Assembly (NCBI GenBank): GCA_963839285.1
Contig: CAWIUN010000009.1
Span: forward strand, 21,535-85,534
Source of the DNA: DASSSQ01 sp963839285
GTDB lineage: Bacteria > Actinomycetota > Thermoleophilia > Gaiellales > Gaiellaceae
DNA length: 64,000 nucleotides
Reading direction: 5' to 3'
Of this stretch, positions 34,131 to 42,446 are shown piece by piece; position 1 is the stretch's first letter; every line of letters begins with the position of its first letter. The position numbers and the translations under genes are program-made. The notes beneath the pieces are model-generated. The model ran no database searches. It saw nothing but the letters and a program-made list of their open reading frames with translations, and was not told the DNA's origin.

Positions 34131-35793
34131 ATGACGGCTGCGGCGGGAGACGCGGAACGGCTGCGGCGGCTGCAGGTCCTGTCCGACGCCGCGCTCGCGC
34201 ACCTGCGGCTCGACGACCTGCTCGCGACCCTGCTCGAGCGGACGCGGGAGGTGCTCGAGGTCGACACCTGCGCGGTGCTGCTGCTCGACGAGCCCTCGAA
34301 CGAGCTCGTCGCGCGCGCCGCCGTCGGGATCGAGGAGGAGGTCGAGCAGGGCGTCCGCATCCCCGTCGGCCGCGGCTTCGCCGGCCGCGTCGCAGCCCGC
34401 CGCCGGCCCGTGATCCTCGACGACGTCGACCACGCCGACGTGCTCAACCCGATCCTGCGCCAGAAGGGGATCAAGTCGCTGCTCGGCGTGCCGCTGCTCG
34501 TCGGCGGCGAGGCGATCGGCGTCCTCCACGTCGGCTCGCTGACCCCGCGCCTCTTCAGCACCGACGACACCGAGCTGCTGCAGCTCGCCGCCGACCGGGC
34601 CGCGATCGCGATCGAGCACGCGCGCCTCTACGAGGCCGAGCGGACGGCGCGGACCCGGATCGAGCACGTCCAGGCGATCACCGACGCGGCGCTCGCGCAC
34701 CTCGAGCTCGACGAGCTCCTCGCGCGTGCTCCTGCCGCGGATCCGCGAGATCCTCGGCGCCGACACCTGCGCGGTGCTGCTGCTCGACGAGCCCTCGAAC
34801 GAGCTCGTCGCGCGCGCCGCCGTCGGGATCGAGGAGGAGGTCGAGCAGGGCGTCCGCATCCCCGTCGGCCGCGGCTTCGCCGGCCGCGTCGCCGCCCGCC
34901 GCCGGCCCGTGATCCTCGACGACGTCGACCACGCCGACGTGCTCAACCCGATCCTGCGCGAGAAGGGGATCAAGTCGCTGCTCGGCGTGCCGCTGCTCGT
35001 CGGCGGCGAGGCGATCGGCGTCCTCCACGTCGGCTCGCTGACCCCGCGCCTCTTCAGCGCCGACGACACCGAGCTGCTGCAGCTCGTCGCCGAGCGGGTC
35101 GCGATCGCGATCGAGCGGGCACGCCTGCACGAGGCGACGCTGCAGCTCGACCAGCTGCGGCTCGACTTCGTCGCGATCGCCTCGCACGAGCTGCGGACAC
35201 CGGCCACCACGGTCTACGGCGTGCTGGCGACGCTGACGCAGATCGAAGGGCTCTCCGAGACCACGCGCGGCGAGCTGCTGCAGACCGGCTTCGAGCAGGC
35301 GGAGCGGCTGCGGCGGCTGCTCGAGCAGCTGCTCGACCTCTCGCGCCTCGACGCGGAGGCGATGCGGATCGAGCCGCGGCCGCTCGTCCTGCGCGGCACG
35401 ATCGCGGAGATCGCGGCCGCGGCCCTGCCGGACGGACCGACCGTCGAGGTCGACGTCGCGGGCGACCTCGCGGCCTTCGCCGACCCGCTCGTGCTCGAGC
35501 GTGTCCTCTCGAACCTGCTCGCGAACGCCGCTCGCCACGGCGCGGAGCCGATCGTGGTCGCCGCCGAGCGGCGCGACCGGCACCTGAGGATCGCGGTCGA
35601 GGATGCAGGCGGGGGCGTGCCCGACCACGTGCGGGTGCGGCTGTTCGAGCGGTTCGCACGCGGCGAGGAGGCGCGGGGCAGCGGCCTCGGGCTCTCGATC
35701 GCGCGGGCCTACGCACGCGCGCACGGCGGCGACCTCGTCTACGCGCCGACCGGGCAGGGCGCGCGCTTCGAGCTGATCGTGCCGCAGGGCTGA
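34131..35793 (+). CDS. Sensor histidine kinase with two near-identical GAF domains (frameshifted)
   Basis: Cytoplasmic two-component sensor of about 554 residues. GAF1 (~25-175) and GAF2 (~190-340) share VLLLDEPSNELVARAAVGIEEEVEQG (in parts), GRGFAGRVAARRRPVILDDVDHADVLNPIL (in parts) and SLLGVPLLVGGEAIGVLHVG almost unchanged. Then comes HisKA (FVAIASHELRTPATTVYG, phospho-His) and the ATPase (VLSNLLANAARHG N-box, EDAGGGVPD G1, GSGLGLSIARAYARAHGG G2). A one-base surplus near 34727 breaks the frame between the GAFs. No membrane segment or response regulator next to it. Ligand unknown. Confidence 0.9.
34263..35099 (+). repeat. Tandem GAF-coding duplication, 499 bp offset
   Basis: Bases 34263 to about 34600 recur at 34762 to about 35099. 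By eye only about three substitutions occur over the first ~310 bp, with divergence rising afterwards. The offset of 499 is one more than a multiple of three, matching the frameshift between the copies. It reads as a recent in-gene duplication; a collapsed or mis-joined assembly is the alternative. Confidence 0.85.
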
Positions 35794-35805
35794 GCGCGCG
35801 CCGGG

Positions 35806-36280
35806 TCAGCAGAGCCGGGCGAGGCGGCCGGTGTCGACGTCGTAGAGGAAGCCGCCGACCTCGAGGCCCTGCAGGTACGGGTACGAGCGCACCCGCTGCA
35901 CGTCCGCGCGGACCGTGTCGGCCGGGTCGCTCGTCGCCAGGAAGGCGAGGCTGCGCGTGTCCGGGCCGCCGGCCTCCTCGACGGCGGCGTGCAGGTCGTC
36001 CTCGCTGCCGGTCGTCATCCGGCAGCGCGTGTGTGCGATCACCATCGCCCGCTCGACGCCGAGCAGGTAGAAGGCGAGGACGAGGGTGCGCAGGACGTCG
36101 TCCGTGACGCGCGCGCCCGCGTTGCGCAGGATCTTCGCGTCGCCGGGGCCGAGGCCGAGCATCGAGAGCGGCTCGATCCGCGAGTCCATGCAGGTGAGGA
36201 TCGCGAGGCCGCGACCGGCGACGGGGCGGCCAGCGCCGCGGGCGTAGTGGCGGCGAGGAGTCGGCGAACGGGTGCGCCAC
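35806..36280 (-). CDS. Beta-carbonic anhydrase (frameshifted)
   Basis: Small beta-class carbonic anhydrase interconverting CO2 and bicarbonate. From GTG 36280 (VAHPFAD) two indels near 36255 and 36220 must be corrected to reach GRPVAGRGLAILTCMDSRIEPLSMLGL. Zinc ligands are the Cys of TCMDSR and the His/Cys of IAHTRCRM (HxxC); the Asp-Arg dyad follows the first Cys. DAKILRNAGARVTDDVLRTLVLAFYLLG (in parts) is the usual next block. About 158 residues in all, like the short Rv1284 type. It is convergent with the sensor kinase, with 12 bp between stops. Confidence 0.88.
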
Positions 36281-36419
36281 GGCCGATCCTAGGACAGCGG
36301 GTCTTGGCGGCGAGGACGTCGTCCGCGAAACGGGCTCGTCGCGTCGAGTCCGACCCGGCGCCGGCATCCCGTCACGCTCGAGCCGGAGCAGGTCGGTCTA
36401 GCGCTAGGGTGTCCGGCGG

Positions 36420-36955
36420 ATGGCGAAGGGCTGGGTGGCGTTGCTGCGCGCGGTCAACCTGGGGCCGCGGAACCGCGTGCCGATGGCGGAGCTGCGCGCG
36501 CTGCTCGAGGCGGAGGGCTTCGAGGACGTGCGCACCTACATCGCGAGCGGCAACGTGCTCTTCCGCGCCGGCGGCGGGCGGGCGGCGCTCGCGCGCAGGC
36601 TCGAGGAGCTGATCGCGGCGCGCTTCGGCGTCGAGACCCCGGTCGTGCTGCGGAGCTTCGACGAGCTGCAGGCGGTCGCGTCCGGGCACCCGTTCGGGGA
36701 CGACACCGCGCAGACGCACGTCACCTTCCTCGCCGCGAAGCCGTCCGCGAAGGCGGTCGCGGGCCTGCGCGCGCTCGAGCTCGGCGACGACACGGTCGCC
36801 GTCGTCGGCGCCGACGTCTACGCGCGGCTGCCGAACGGCGTCCAGGGCGCCCGGGCGACGGCCGCGGTGCTGGAACGGCAGCTCGGCGTCCCGGGCACGG
36901 CCCGCAACTGGCGCACCGTCACGAAGCTCGCCGAGCTGACCGCGCCGAGGCCTGA
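36420..36955 (+). CDS. DUF1697 family protein
   Basis: A protein of about 178 residues with the DUF1697 signature: WVALLRAVNLGPRNRVPMAELRALLEAEGFEDVRTYIASGNVLF (in parts, ~5-48), ELIAARFGVETPVVLRS, GHPFGDDTAQTHVTFLA and the ending TARNWRTVTKLAELTA. The frame has no stop there and continues for ~80 residues of Arg/Pro-rich nonsense over the opposite gene. A one-base shift gives the natural TGA at 36953-36955. Start ATG 36420. The biochemical role of the family is unknown. Confidence 0.85.
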
Positions 36956-37173
36956 TCCACACGCCTCTCCCTCAGAGCCTGCGCGCAGACGAAGAGCTCG
37001 CGGTCGGGCTTGCGGGCGACCCGGACCGGCACGTGGTCGACCCGGAGCACCTTCCACCAGGCGCCGTGCTCGACGAGGGCGCCGACGCGCGGCGTCTCGT
37101 CGAACAGCTTCTCGTCCACGCTCCAGCGGCCGTCCGGGAACTCGAGCTTCAACGTGTAGACCCCTGCGCTCAT
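36919..37173 (-). CDS. Small hypothetical protein
   Basis: An 84-residue frame from ATG 37173 (MSAGVYTLKLEFPDGRWSVDEKLF) with a compact, beta-rich, plausible protein: RVGALVEHGAWWKVLRVDHVPVRVARKPDRELFVCAQAL (in parts). The last ~17 residues are Arg/Ser-rich and overlap the end of the DUF1697 gene on the other strand; a one-base shift would end it right after CAQAL. I do not recognise the family. A GGAG sequence lies 5-10 bp upstream of the ATG. The 160 bp between it and the divergent SDR gene hold nothing I can name. Confidence 0.55.
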   Translation of the reverse strand: MSAGVYTLKLEFPDGRWSVDEKLFDETPRVGALVEHGAWWKVLRVDHVPVRVARKPDRELFVCAQALRERRVDQASARSARRAS

Positions 37174-37333
37174 CGGCTCCTCCGCTCCTGACCGGCTGCT
37201 GACGAAGCTGGCATCGACCGTCCCCGGCGGCCGCGGGACACCGGTTCGAGGGATCCGCGCGCGCCGCGGCTCTCCTCTCCCGCGAGGGATTCGCAGCCGG
37301 AAGCGGCCAGGCCGGACGTGGTTGGATAGGCGC

Positions 37334-38105
37334 GTGGAGCGGCGCTGCGCGATCGTGACGGGGGCCGGCACCGGCATCGGCCGCGCCGTCGCCTCCCGCT
37401 TGCGGCCGACGGGTACGGCGTCGTCCTCGTCGGCCGTCGCCGGGAGCCGCTCGAGCGTGTCGCCGCCGGGCTCGAGGACGCCGTCGTCGCGCCGGCGGAC
37501 TGACCCGGCCGGACGAGCTCGAGACCGCCGTCGCCGCAGCGGCAGCCGCCTTCGGCGGCGTCGACCTGCTCGTCGCGAACGCCGGCGTCGGGACGAGCGC
37601 GGCGGTGCTGGAGGAGACCCCGGAGAGCTGGGAGACCACGCTCGGGATCAACCTGACGGGCGCCTTCCTCGCGACCCGTGCCGCGCTGCCGCACCTGCTC
37701 GAGCGGCGCGGCTCGGTCGTCTACGTCGCCTCGGTGAACGCGGTGCTGGCGGGACCGGGCTGGACGTCGTACTGCGTCTCGAAGGCGGGGCTCGTGATGC
37801 TCGCGAAGTGCGTCGCGGGCGACTACGGCCGCCGCGGCGTCCGCGCGAACGCGGTCTGCCCGGGCTGGGTGCGGACGCCGATGGGCGACGAGGACATGGA
37901 CCGTGTCGCCGCCGCGCGCGGCACCGACCGCGAGGGCGCCTACCGGCTCGTGCACGAGCGCCACCCGCTCGGCCGGGCCGCGGAGCCCGAGGAGGTCGCC
38001 TCGGTCGTCGCCTTCCTCGGCTCGGACGCGGCCGCCTACGTCACGGGCGCCTCGATCATGGTCGACGGCGGCACGACGGTCGTCGACCCGACCGCGCTCG
38101 CCTGA
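37334..38105 (+). CDS. Short-chain dehydrogenase/reductase (frameshifted)
   Basis: Classical NAD(P)-dependent SDR. GTG 37334 begins ERRCAIVTGAGTGIGRAVASRL with the TGxxxGIG cofactor motif. Shifts near 37402 and 37500 are needed to read GYGVVLVGRRREPLERVAAGL and FGGVDLLVANAGVG (NAG motif). The catalytic YxxxK is in WTSYCVSKAG, with the Ser in VYVASVNA. VCPGWVRTPMG and the ending GASIMVDGGTTVVDP are typical. Joined length is about 257 residues. Substrate unknown. The selenoprotein candidate starts 23 bp downstream on the same strand. Confidence 0.88.
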
Positions 38106-38128
38106 CCCCGCCTCGCTAGGATCGGGCC

Positions 38129-38344
38129 GTGGCGCGCGTCGAGATCCTCTACTGCCCCGTCTGAAGCGGGTACGACCGACGGGCCGCGAGTCTCGCGGCC
38201 GAGCTCGCGCAGCGCGGCATGGAGGCCGAGATCCGCGAGGGCGAGACGAGCCAGTTCGACGTGCTCGTCGACGGCGAGCTCGTCTTCTCGAAGCAGCGCG
38301 AGGGCCGCTACCCGGACGCCGACGAGCTCGCCACGCAGGTCTAG
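38129..38344 (+). CDS. Candidate SelW/Rdx-family selenoprotein with in-frame TGA (Sec)
   Basis: GTG 38129 to TAG 38342-38344 reads 71 residues if the TGA at 38162-38164 (codon 12) is selenocysteine: VEILYCPVUSGYDRRAASL, then AAELAQRGMEAEIREGE, FDVLVDGELVFSKQREG and RYPDADELATQV. This is the SelW/SelT/SelH (Rdx) fold: a CxxU redox motif after the first strand (Cys9-Pro-Val-Sec12), then helix, then the (G)xF-V-V-G-LV-SK and P-E-L blocks of the family. Both sides of the TGA are in one frame. A SECIS-like hairpin lies 17 nt downstream. Probably a small thiol/selenol redox protein. The alternative is a nonsense base error in a Cys homologue. Confidence 0.75.
38182..38200 (+). promoter_or_regulatory. 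Bacterial SECIS-like hairpin
   Basis: GGCCGCGA (38182-38189), loop GTC (38190-38192), TCGCGGCC (38193-38200): eight perfect pairs with G as the first loop base. The loop begins 25 nt after the TGA, within the 16-37 nt window and loop-G rule that I recall for the bacterial SECIS model. High GC makes chance hairpins common, so position is the main argument. The element is inside the coding sequence, as bacterial SECIS must be. Confidence 0.6.
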
Positions 38345-39699
38345 CGCCGCACCTCGCCCGTCGTGGTCAGGTTCGAGGCGAGCGTCGGGTAGCGCTCGGT
38401 CAGGAGCAGCAGGTAGCCGAAGGTCTGCGCCTGGTAGCGCAGGCAGTAGGCGGCGAGGTCGCGCATGCCCCTCGGGACCCGGCCGATGCAGACGGCGACG
38501 ACCCAGGCGAGGACGCCGACGAGCTGGAGCACGTAGCCGAGCACGGACATGAGGACGTAGGCCGGGATCACGAGCACGATCCGCAGGGCGACCTTCCAGC
38601 GCTCCTGCTCGGCCGGCGGCGCGATCACGACGTCGACCGGGTAGCTGCCCTCCCAGCCGCGGAAGCTCGGGTACGGCTCGGCGACGAGCCACGTGTAGGC
38701 GTTCACGTGCGCCTGGAAGCGGACGAAGCGGGCGAGGAACGCGTGCAGGCCCGCCGGGATGCGGCCGCGGACGAGCGCGATCGCCCAGCCGACGACGGCG
38801 GCGAGGAGGGCGACGAGCTGCCAGCCGGCGAGGACGGCGAGGAGCGGCAGCGCCAGGACGAGCCGCAGCGCCGCGGTCAGCCGCCAGCGCACGCGGTCGT
38901 CGGCGACGACGAGCTCGACCGGGTGCCGCTCGGGCGCCGCGCCCGTGAACTGCGGCTCGCGCTTCTCGCGGAAGGCGGCGACGCCCTCGGCGAAGTCGGG
39001 CGTCTTCGTCGCCTCCGACTGCAGCCGCGCCTCGAGCTCGAGCTGCTGCTCGAGGGTCGCCGTGCCCGCGTGGTCGAAGAGCCTCTTCGTCAGCGCGATC
39101 CCGCGGGTCGGCATCTCGGCGTAGCGCTCGGCGAGCTGGCGCGCGTGCCGCTCGAGCTCGTCGTCGGGGACGACCGCGGTGACGAGGCCCCACTCGAGCG
39201 CCTCCCGGGCCGAGAGCTTGTGCCCGCTCGTCATCCACTCGAAGGCGCGCGCGTAGCCGAGCAGCCGGTGGACGAAGAACGAGCCGCCCGCGTCGGGGAC
39301 GAGGCCGATGCCGATGAACGCCGGCACGAAGCTCGCCGACTCGGCGGCGATGCGGACGTCGCAGGCGCAGGCGAGCGAGAGCCCCGCGCCGGCGGCGGGC
39401 CCGTTCACGGCCGCGATCACCGGCTTCTCGAGCCGGCGGATCGCGAGCACGTTCGGGTGGTAGCGCTCGCGGAGGGCGTCGCCCGTGTCCATCTGCGCGA
39501 ACTCGGCGAGATCCTGGCCGACGCAGAAGCCGCGGCCGGCACCGGTGAGCACGACCGCGCGGACCGCCGGGTCGGCGGCCTGCCCGAGGGCGTCGCGCAG
39601 CGCCGCGTGCGCCGCCCCGTTCAACGCGTTCAGCACGTCGGGACGGTTCAGCGTGATCGTCGTCAACGCGCCGTCGCGGCGCCACTCGACCTCGGCCAT
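38341..39699 (-). CDS. Enoyl-CoA hydratase/isomerase (PaaG-like) fused to DUF4389 membrane domains
   Basis: A 452-residue protein from ATG 39699. Residues ~1-258 form a crotonase: ITLNRPDVLNALNGAAHAAL, GRGFCVGQDLAEF (oxyanion hole), PVIAAVNGPAAGAGLSLACACD (in parts), GIGLVPDAGGSFFVHRLLGYARAFEWM (in parts; Asp of PaaG-type isomerases), ending FREKREPQFTG. In the same frame ~266-452 carry two DUF4389 repeats, each with a membrane segment (LVLALPLLAVLAGWQLVALLAAVVG; IVLVIPAYVLMSVLGYVLQLVGVL, in parts) and PYPSFRGWEGSYPVDV. No stop is possible in any frame across the joint. It may tether a phenylacetate-pathway isomerase to the membrane. Confidence 0.85.
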   Translation of the reverse strand: MAEVEWRRDGALTTITLNRPDVLNALNGAAHAALRDALGQAADPAVRAVVLTGAGRGFCVGQDLAEFAQMDTGDALRERYHPNVLAIRRLEKPVIAAVNGPAAGAGLSLACACDVRIAAESASFVPAFIGIGLVPDAGGSFFVHRLLGYARAFEWMTSGHKLSAREALEWGLVTAVVPDDELERHARQLAERYAEMPTRGIALTKRLFDHAGTATLEQQLELEARLQSEATKTPDFAEGVAAFREKREPQFTGAAPERHPVELVVADDRVRWRLTAALRLVLALPLLAVLAGWQLVALLAAVVGWAIALVRGRIPAGLHAFLARFVRFQAHVNAYTWLVAEPYPSFRGWEGSYPVDVVIAPPAEQERWKVALRIVLVIPAYVLMSVLGYVLQLVGVLAWVVAVCIGRVPRGMRDLAAYCLRYQAQTFGYLLLLTERYPTLASNLTTTGEVRR

Positions 39700-39722
39700 C
39701 GCGGCCGAGCATATAGCCGCCG

Positions 39723-40492
39723 TCAGCCGGTGAAGCGCACGAGCGCCAGCGCGACGAGCGCGATCCCGGCCGGCGCGAGCGCGGTCACGTCGATCGCCGG
39801 GACGACGCCTGCTAGAGCAGACGGGCGAGCTCGGCCGTGCCGACGGCGAGCGCGAGGCCGGCGGAGACGCTCGTCAGCGCGAGGTTCCAGCGGCGCGTCG
39901 CGAGCGCCTTCCGGTAGGCGCGCGCCATCGCCGCGGCGTCGGCGCTGTCGATCAGCGTCATCCCGGCCGAGAAGACGAGCGGGAGCGCGAGCACGACCGG
40001 CAGCGGCGCGCCCGCGGTCATGACGACGAGGACGAGCACGCTGGCGGCGTCGAAGCCGAGCCCGAAGACGAGCCCGAGCGGGTAGAGGTGCCACGGCTTG
40101 GCGATCCGCGCGAAGAGCCGGTCGAGCCGGTGCCGGCGCGTCCGCATCAGCGTCAGGTTCGAGACGCCGAGCGCGCAGAGCGTCGTCCCGGAGACGGCGG
40201 CGCCGACCTCGGGCGAGGGCAGGACGCCGAGCCCGTACGAGGCGGCGACGACGACCGCGAGGACGACGGTCGAGTGGCCGAGCGAGAAGATCAGGCCGAC
40301 GGGGCCGCCGCGCAGCTGCCGCCGGGTCGCGTTGTCGATCGCGAGCAGGTGGTCCGGGTCGAAGCCGTGCCGGAGGCCGAGCACGTAGGCGAGGCCGGCC
40401 GCGCCGAGCAGCGAGGGCCGGGCGCCGGCGTAGAGCCCGACGAGCGTGAGGCCGGCGACGTGGAGCACCGCGATCGGGACGACGACCTTCAT
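39723..40492 (-). CDS. NiCoT-family nickel/cobalt permease (frameshifted)
   Basis: Membrane nickel transporter supplying the hydrogenase. ATG 40492 overlaps the HypA-like stop (ATGA). Signatures are YVLGLRHGFDPDHLLAIDN (the HxxxxDH nickel motif), IFSLGHSTVVLAVVV and YPLGLVFGLGFDAASVLVLV. The frame ends at a TAG near 39812 in the middle of a helix; one missing base restores ELARLLLAGVVPAIDVTALAPAGIALVALALVRF (in parts) to 39723, the expected last segment. About 256 residues, shorter than many NiCoTs. Terminal gene of the hydrogenase operon, which supports nickel as substrate. Confidence 0.87.
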
Positions 40493-40731
40493 GTCTCGAC
40501 GGCGACGCTCTCGAGCAGCACCGACTGCGCGCGCGGGTCGGTCGCCGGGATCGGCTCGCCGAAGACGACCTCGACGCCCGCCAGCGGCGTGTCCTGCAGG
40601 TGCTCGACGAAGTGCTCCGGCGTGAAGTGCGAGAGCGAGCCGAGCCGGACCCGGAGCCGCACCGGCCGCGCGTCCCCGGCCGCGGCGGCGACCGCCCCGA
40701 CGAGGTCGTCCATCAGCTTCCGCTCGTGCAC
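40489..40731 (-). CDS. HypA-like nickel metallochaperone without the zinc domain
   Basis: An 80-residue protein from GTG 40731: VHERKLMDDLVGAVAAAAG keeps the Ni-binding N-terminus of HypA (Met/Val1-His2-Glu3). VRVRLGSLSHFTPEHFVEHLQ is the next HypA block and ATDPRAQSVLLESVAVE its ending. The central zinc-ribbon part of normal HypA (two CxxC pairs, ~113 residues in total) is absent, and there are no Cys at all. It overlaps the protease gene by 19 bp and NiCoT by 4 bp. It probably delivers nickel to the large subunit, perhaps in a simplified way. Confidence 0.78.
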   Translation of the reverse strand: MHERKLMDDLVGAVAAAAGDARPVRLRVRLGSLSHFTPEHFVEHLQDTPLAGVEVVFGEPIPATDPRAQSVLLESVAVET

Positions 40732-41177
40732 CGCTCCACCTCCTCGACCGCGCGCGGGATCGCCGCCTCGACCTCGGGCGAGAGCGCGGCGCCCGTGTCG
40801 AAGCAGGCGCCCTCGACGGCGACGACGTACGCCCGCTCCGGCAGCCGGCCGAGCGCGCGCGCCAGCTCGACCGTGTCGGCGAGCGAGAAGTGGTGCGTCG
40901 AGCCCTTGAAGAGCTCGGCCGGCAGCTGCTCGGCGGCGAGGTCGATCCGGTAGACGGTGCCGGGCGCGCCGCCGCCGCGCGCCGCGTCGACGAGCACGAG
41001 CGGGTCGGCGCCCTCGAGCTCGTCGAGCAGCCCCGTCGGCTCGGCCTCGCTGACGATGACCCGCACCCCGCGCAGGCGCCGCGCGATCTCGAGCCCGACG
41101 GCGTCGTCGCCGCGCAGCTCGTTCCCGAGCGCGACTACGAGCGCTCGACGTCGAGCGTCAGGAAGTGGGTCGCGCAC
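40713..41177 (-). CDS. [NiFe] hydrogenase maturation protease (HyaD/HycI type)
   Basis: Endopeptidase that removes the C-terminal tail of the large subunit after nickel insertion. ALVVALGNELRGDDAVGLEIARRLRGV carries the Ni-sensing Glu (GNELRGDD) and Asp, ADPLVLVDAARGGGAPGTVYRIDL has the second Asp, and KGSTHHFSLADTVELARALG the His. The frame is open upstream into the large-subunit gene. GTG 41177 is the nearest start and gives a 43 bp overlap, but a start nearer ALVVALG lost to an indel is possible. Note that the large subunit here ends only eleven residues after its last ligand His. Confidence 0.88.
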   Translation of the reverse strand: MRDPLPDARRRALVVALGNELRGDDAVGLEIARRLRGVRVIVSEAEPTGLLDELEGADPLVLVDAARGGGAPGTVYRIDLAAEQLPAELFKGSTHHFSLADTVELARALGRLPERAYVVAVEGACFDTGAALSPEVEAAIPRAVEEVERCTSGS

Positions 41178-42446
41178 GAGATGCAGGGGTCGTAGTTGCG
41201 GATCGCCTGCTCGCACTTCCAGCGCAGCTCGTCCTCGGGCAGCTGCACGTACGCCGTCACGAAGCGATGGAGGTCCTCCTCGATCTGGCCCTGGTTCTGC
41301 GAGGTCGGCGGCACGATCTTCGCGTCGACGATCGAGCCGTCGGCGGCGAGCTCGTAGCGGTGGTAGAGGATCCCGCGCGGCGCCTCGGTGCAGCCGTGGC
41401 CGACGCCCGCCCGCGGCGTGCACTCGACGAACGGCTGCTCCGGCGGCTGGTAGGCGCGGACGATCCGCAGCGCCTCCTCGGCGGCCTCGACCAGCTCGAC
41501 CGCGCGGACGACGATGCTCTTGAACGGGTTGCGGACGACCTCCTCGAGCCCGGCCGCCTCCGCCGCCTCGAGCGCCGCGGTCGAGAGCCGGTCGCGGAAG
41601 AGCGCGTAGCGCGCCAGCGGGCCGACGAGGTACGAGCCGCGCTCGCGCAGCCGCGCGTGCAGCGCGTTCGAGTGCTCGACGTGCACCTCCTCGACGTGCT
41701 CGAAGAACTCGGAGATCTCGATGTCGAGGCCCTTGTTCGAGACGAGCCGGCGGCCCGCGGTCGATCGGGTAGCGGCCCTCCTGCGCGAGCGCGACGAACT
41801 CGTAGTCGTGCTCGAAGTCGGGGAAGTCGAGCGTCGCCGCCCAGGCGACGGTGTCGAGCGCGGCGTCGCGGGCCCAGACGAGCTCCGGCTCGAGCGCGGC
41901 CAGCTCGGCGGGCTCGGGCGCCCGGTAGAAGCCGCCGACGCGGACGTTGATCGGGTGCACCTCGCGGCCGCCGACGACCGTCATCAGCCGGTTGCCGAGC
42001 TTCTTCAGCCGCAGCGCCTTCTCGACCACGTCGGGCGCGACCGAGGCGAGCTCGATCGCCGAGTCGTAGCCGAGGAAGTCCGGCGCGTGCAGGAGGTAGA
42101 CGTGCAGCGCGTGGCTCTCGATCCACTCGCCGCAGTAGAGGAGCCGGCGCAGCGCCTCGATCCGCGGCGGCACCTCGACGCCGCAGACCTCCTCCATCGC
42201 CAGGCACGAGCTCATCTGGTAGGCGACCGGGCAGATGCCGCAGATCCGGGCGGTCACGTCGGGCGCCTCGGTGAACGGGCGCCCGCGCAGCAGGCCCTCG
42301 AAGAAGCGCGGCGGCTCGTAGATCCGCAGCTTCACGTCCTCGACCGCGCCGTCGTGGAGCGTCACGAGCATGCCGCCCTCGCCCTCGACCCGCGCCAGGT
42401 AGTCGGTGCGGATCTCGCGCGTTCCCGGCGCGGTCGTCTCAGGCAT
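41135..42446 (-). CDS. [NiFe] hydrogenase large (alpha) subunit, group 3b-like (frameshifted)
   Basis: Catalytic subunit of a cytoplasmic NAD(P)-linked hydrogenase. ATG 42446 overlaps the small-subunit stop. N-terminal nickel motif RICGICPVAYQ (C69, C72; the usual His after it is Tyr); C-terminal motif NYDPCISCATHF (DPCxxCxxH). REVHPINVRVGGFY and AGVGHGCTEAPRGILYHRYEL are family blocks. One shift near 41750 joins YPIDRG to RLVSNKGLDIEISEFFEH. About 436 residues. Nickel ligands are all Cys, so this is not a NiFeSe enzyme. Group 3b is inferred from the four-subunit operon with a diaphorase. Confidence 0.92.

Noticed and set aside
34131..35793. Programmed ribosomal frameshift in the dual-GAF kinase and other genes
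   Set aside because: No slippery heptamer or common signal at the shift sites; shifts occur in both directions across unrelated genes, fitting indel errors.
38129..38344. Ordinary pseudogene or two short unrelated frames instead of a selenoprotein
   Set aside because: Family residues continue in the same frame on both sides of a single TGA located exactly at the redox position, with a correctly placed hairpin; a decayed gene would not keep this pattern.
41135..42446. NiFeSe-type hydrogenase with selenocysteine ligand
   Set aside because: The C-terminal motif reads DPCISC with both positions TGC Cys; no TGA there.
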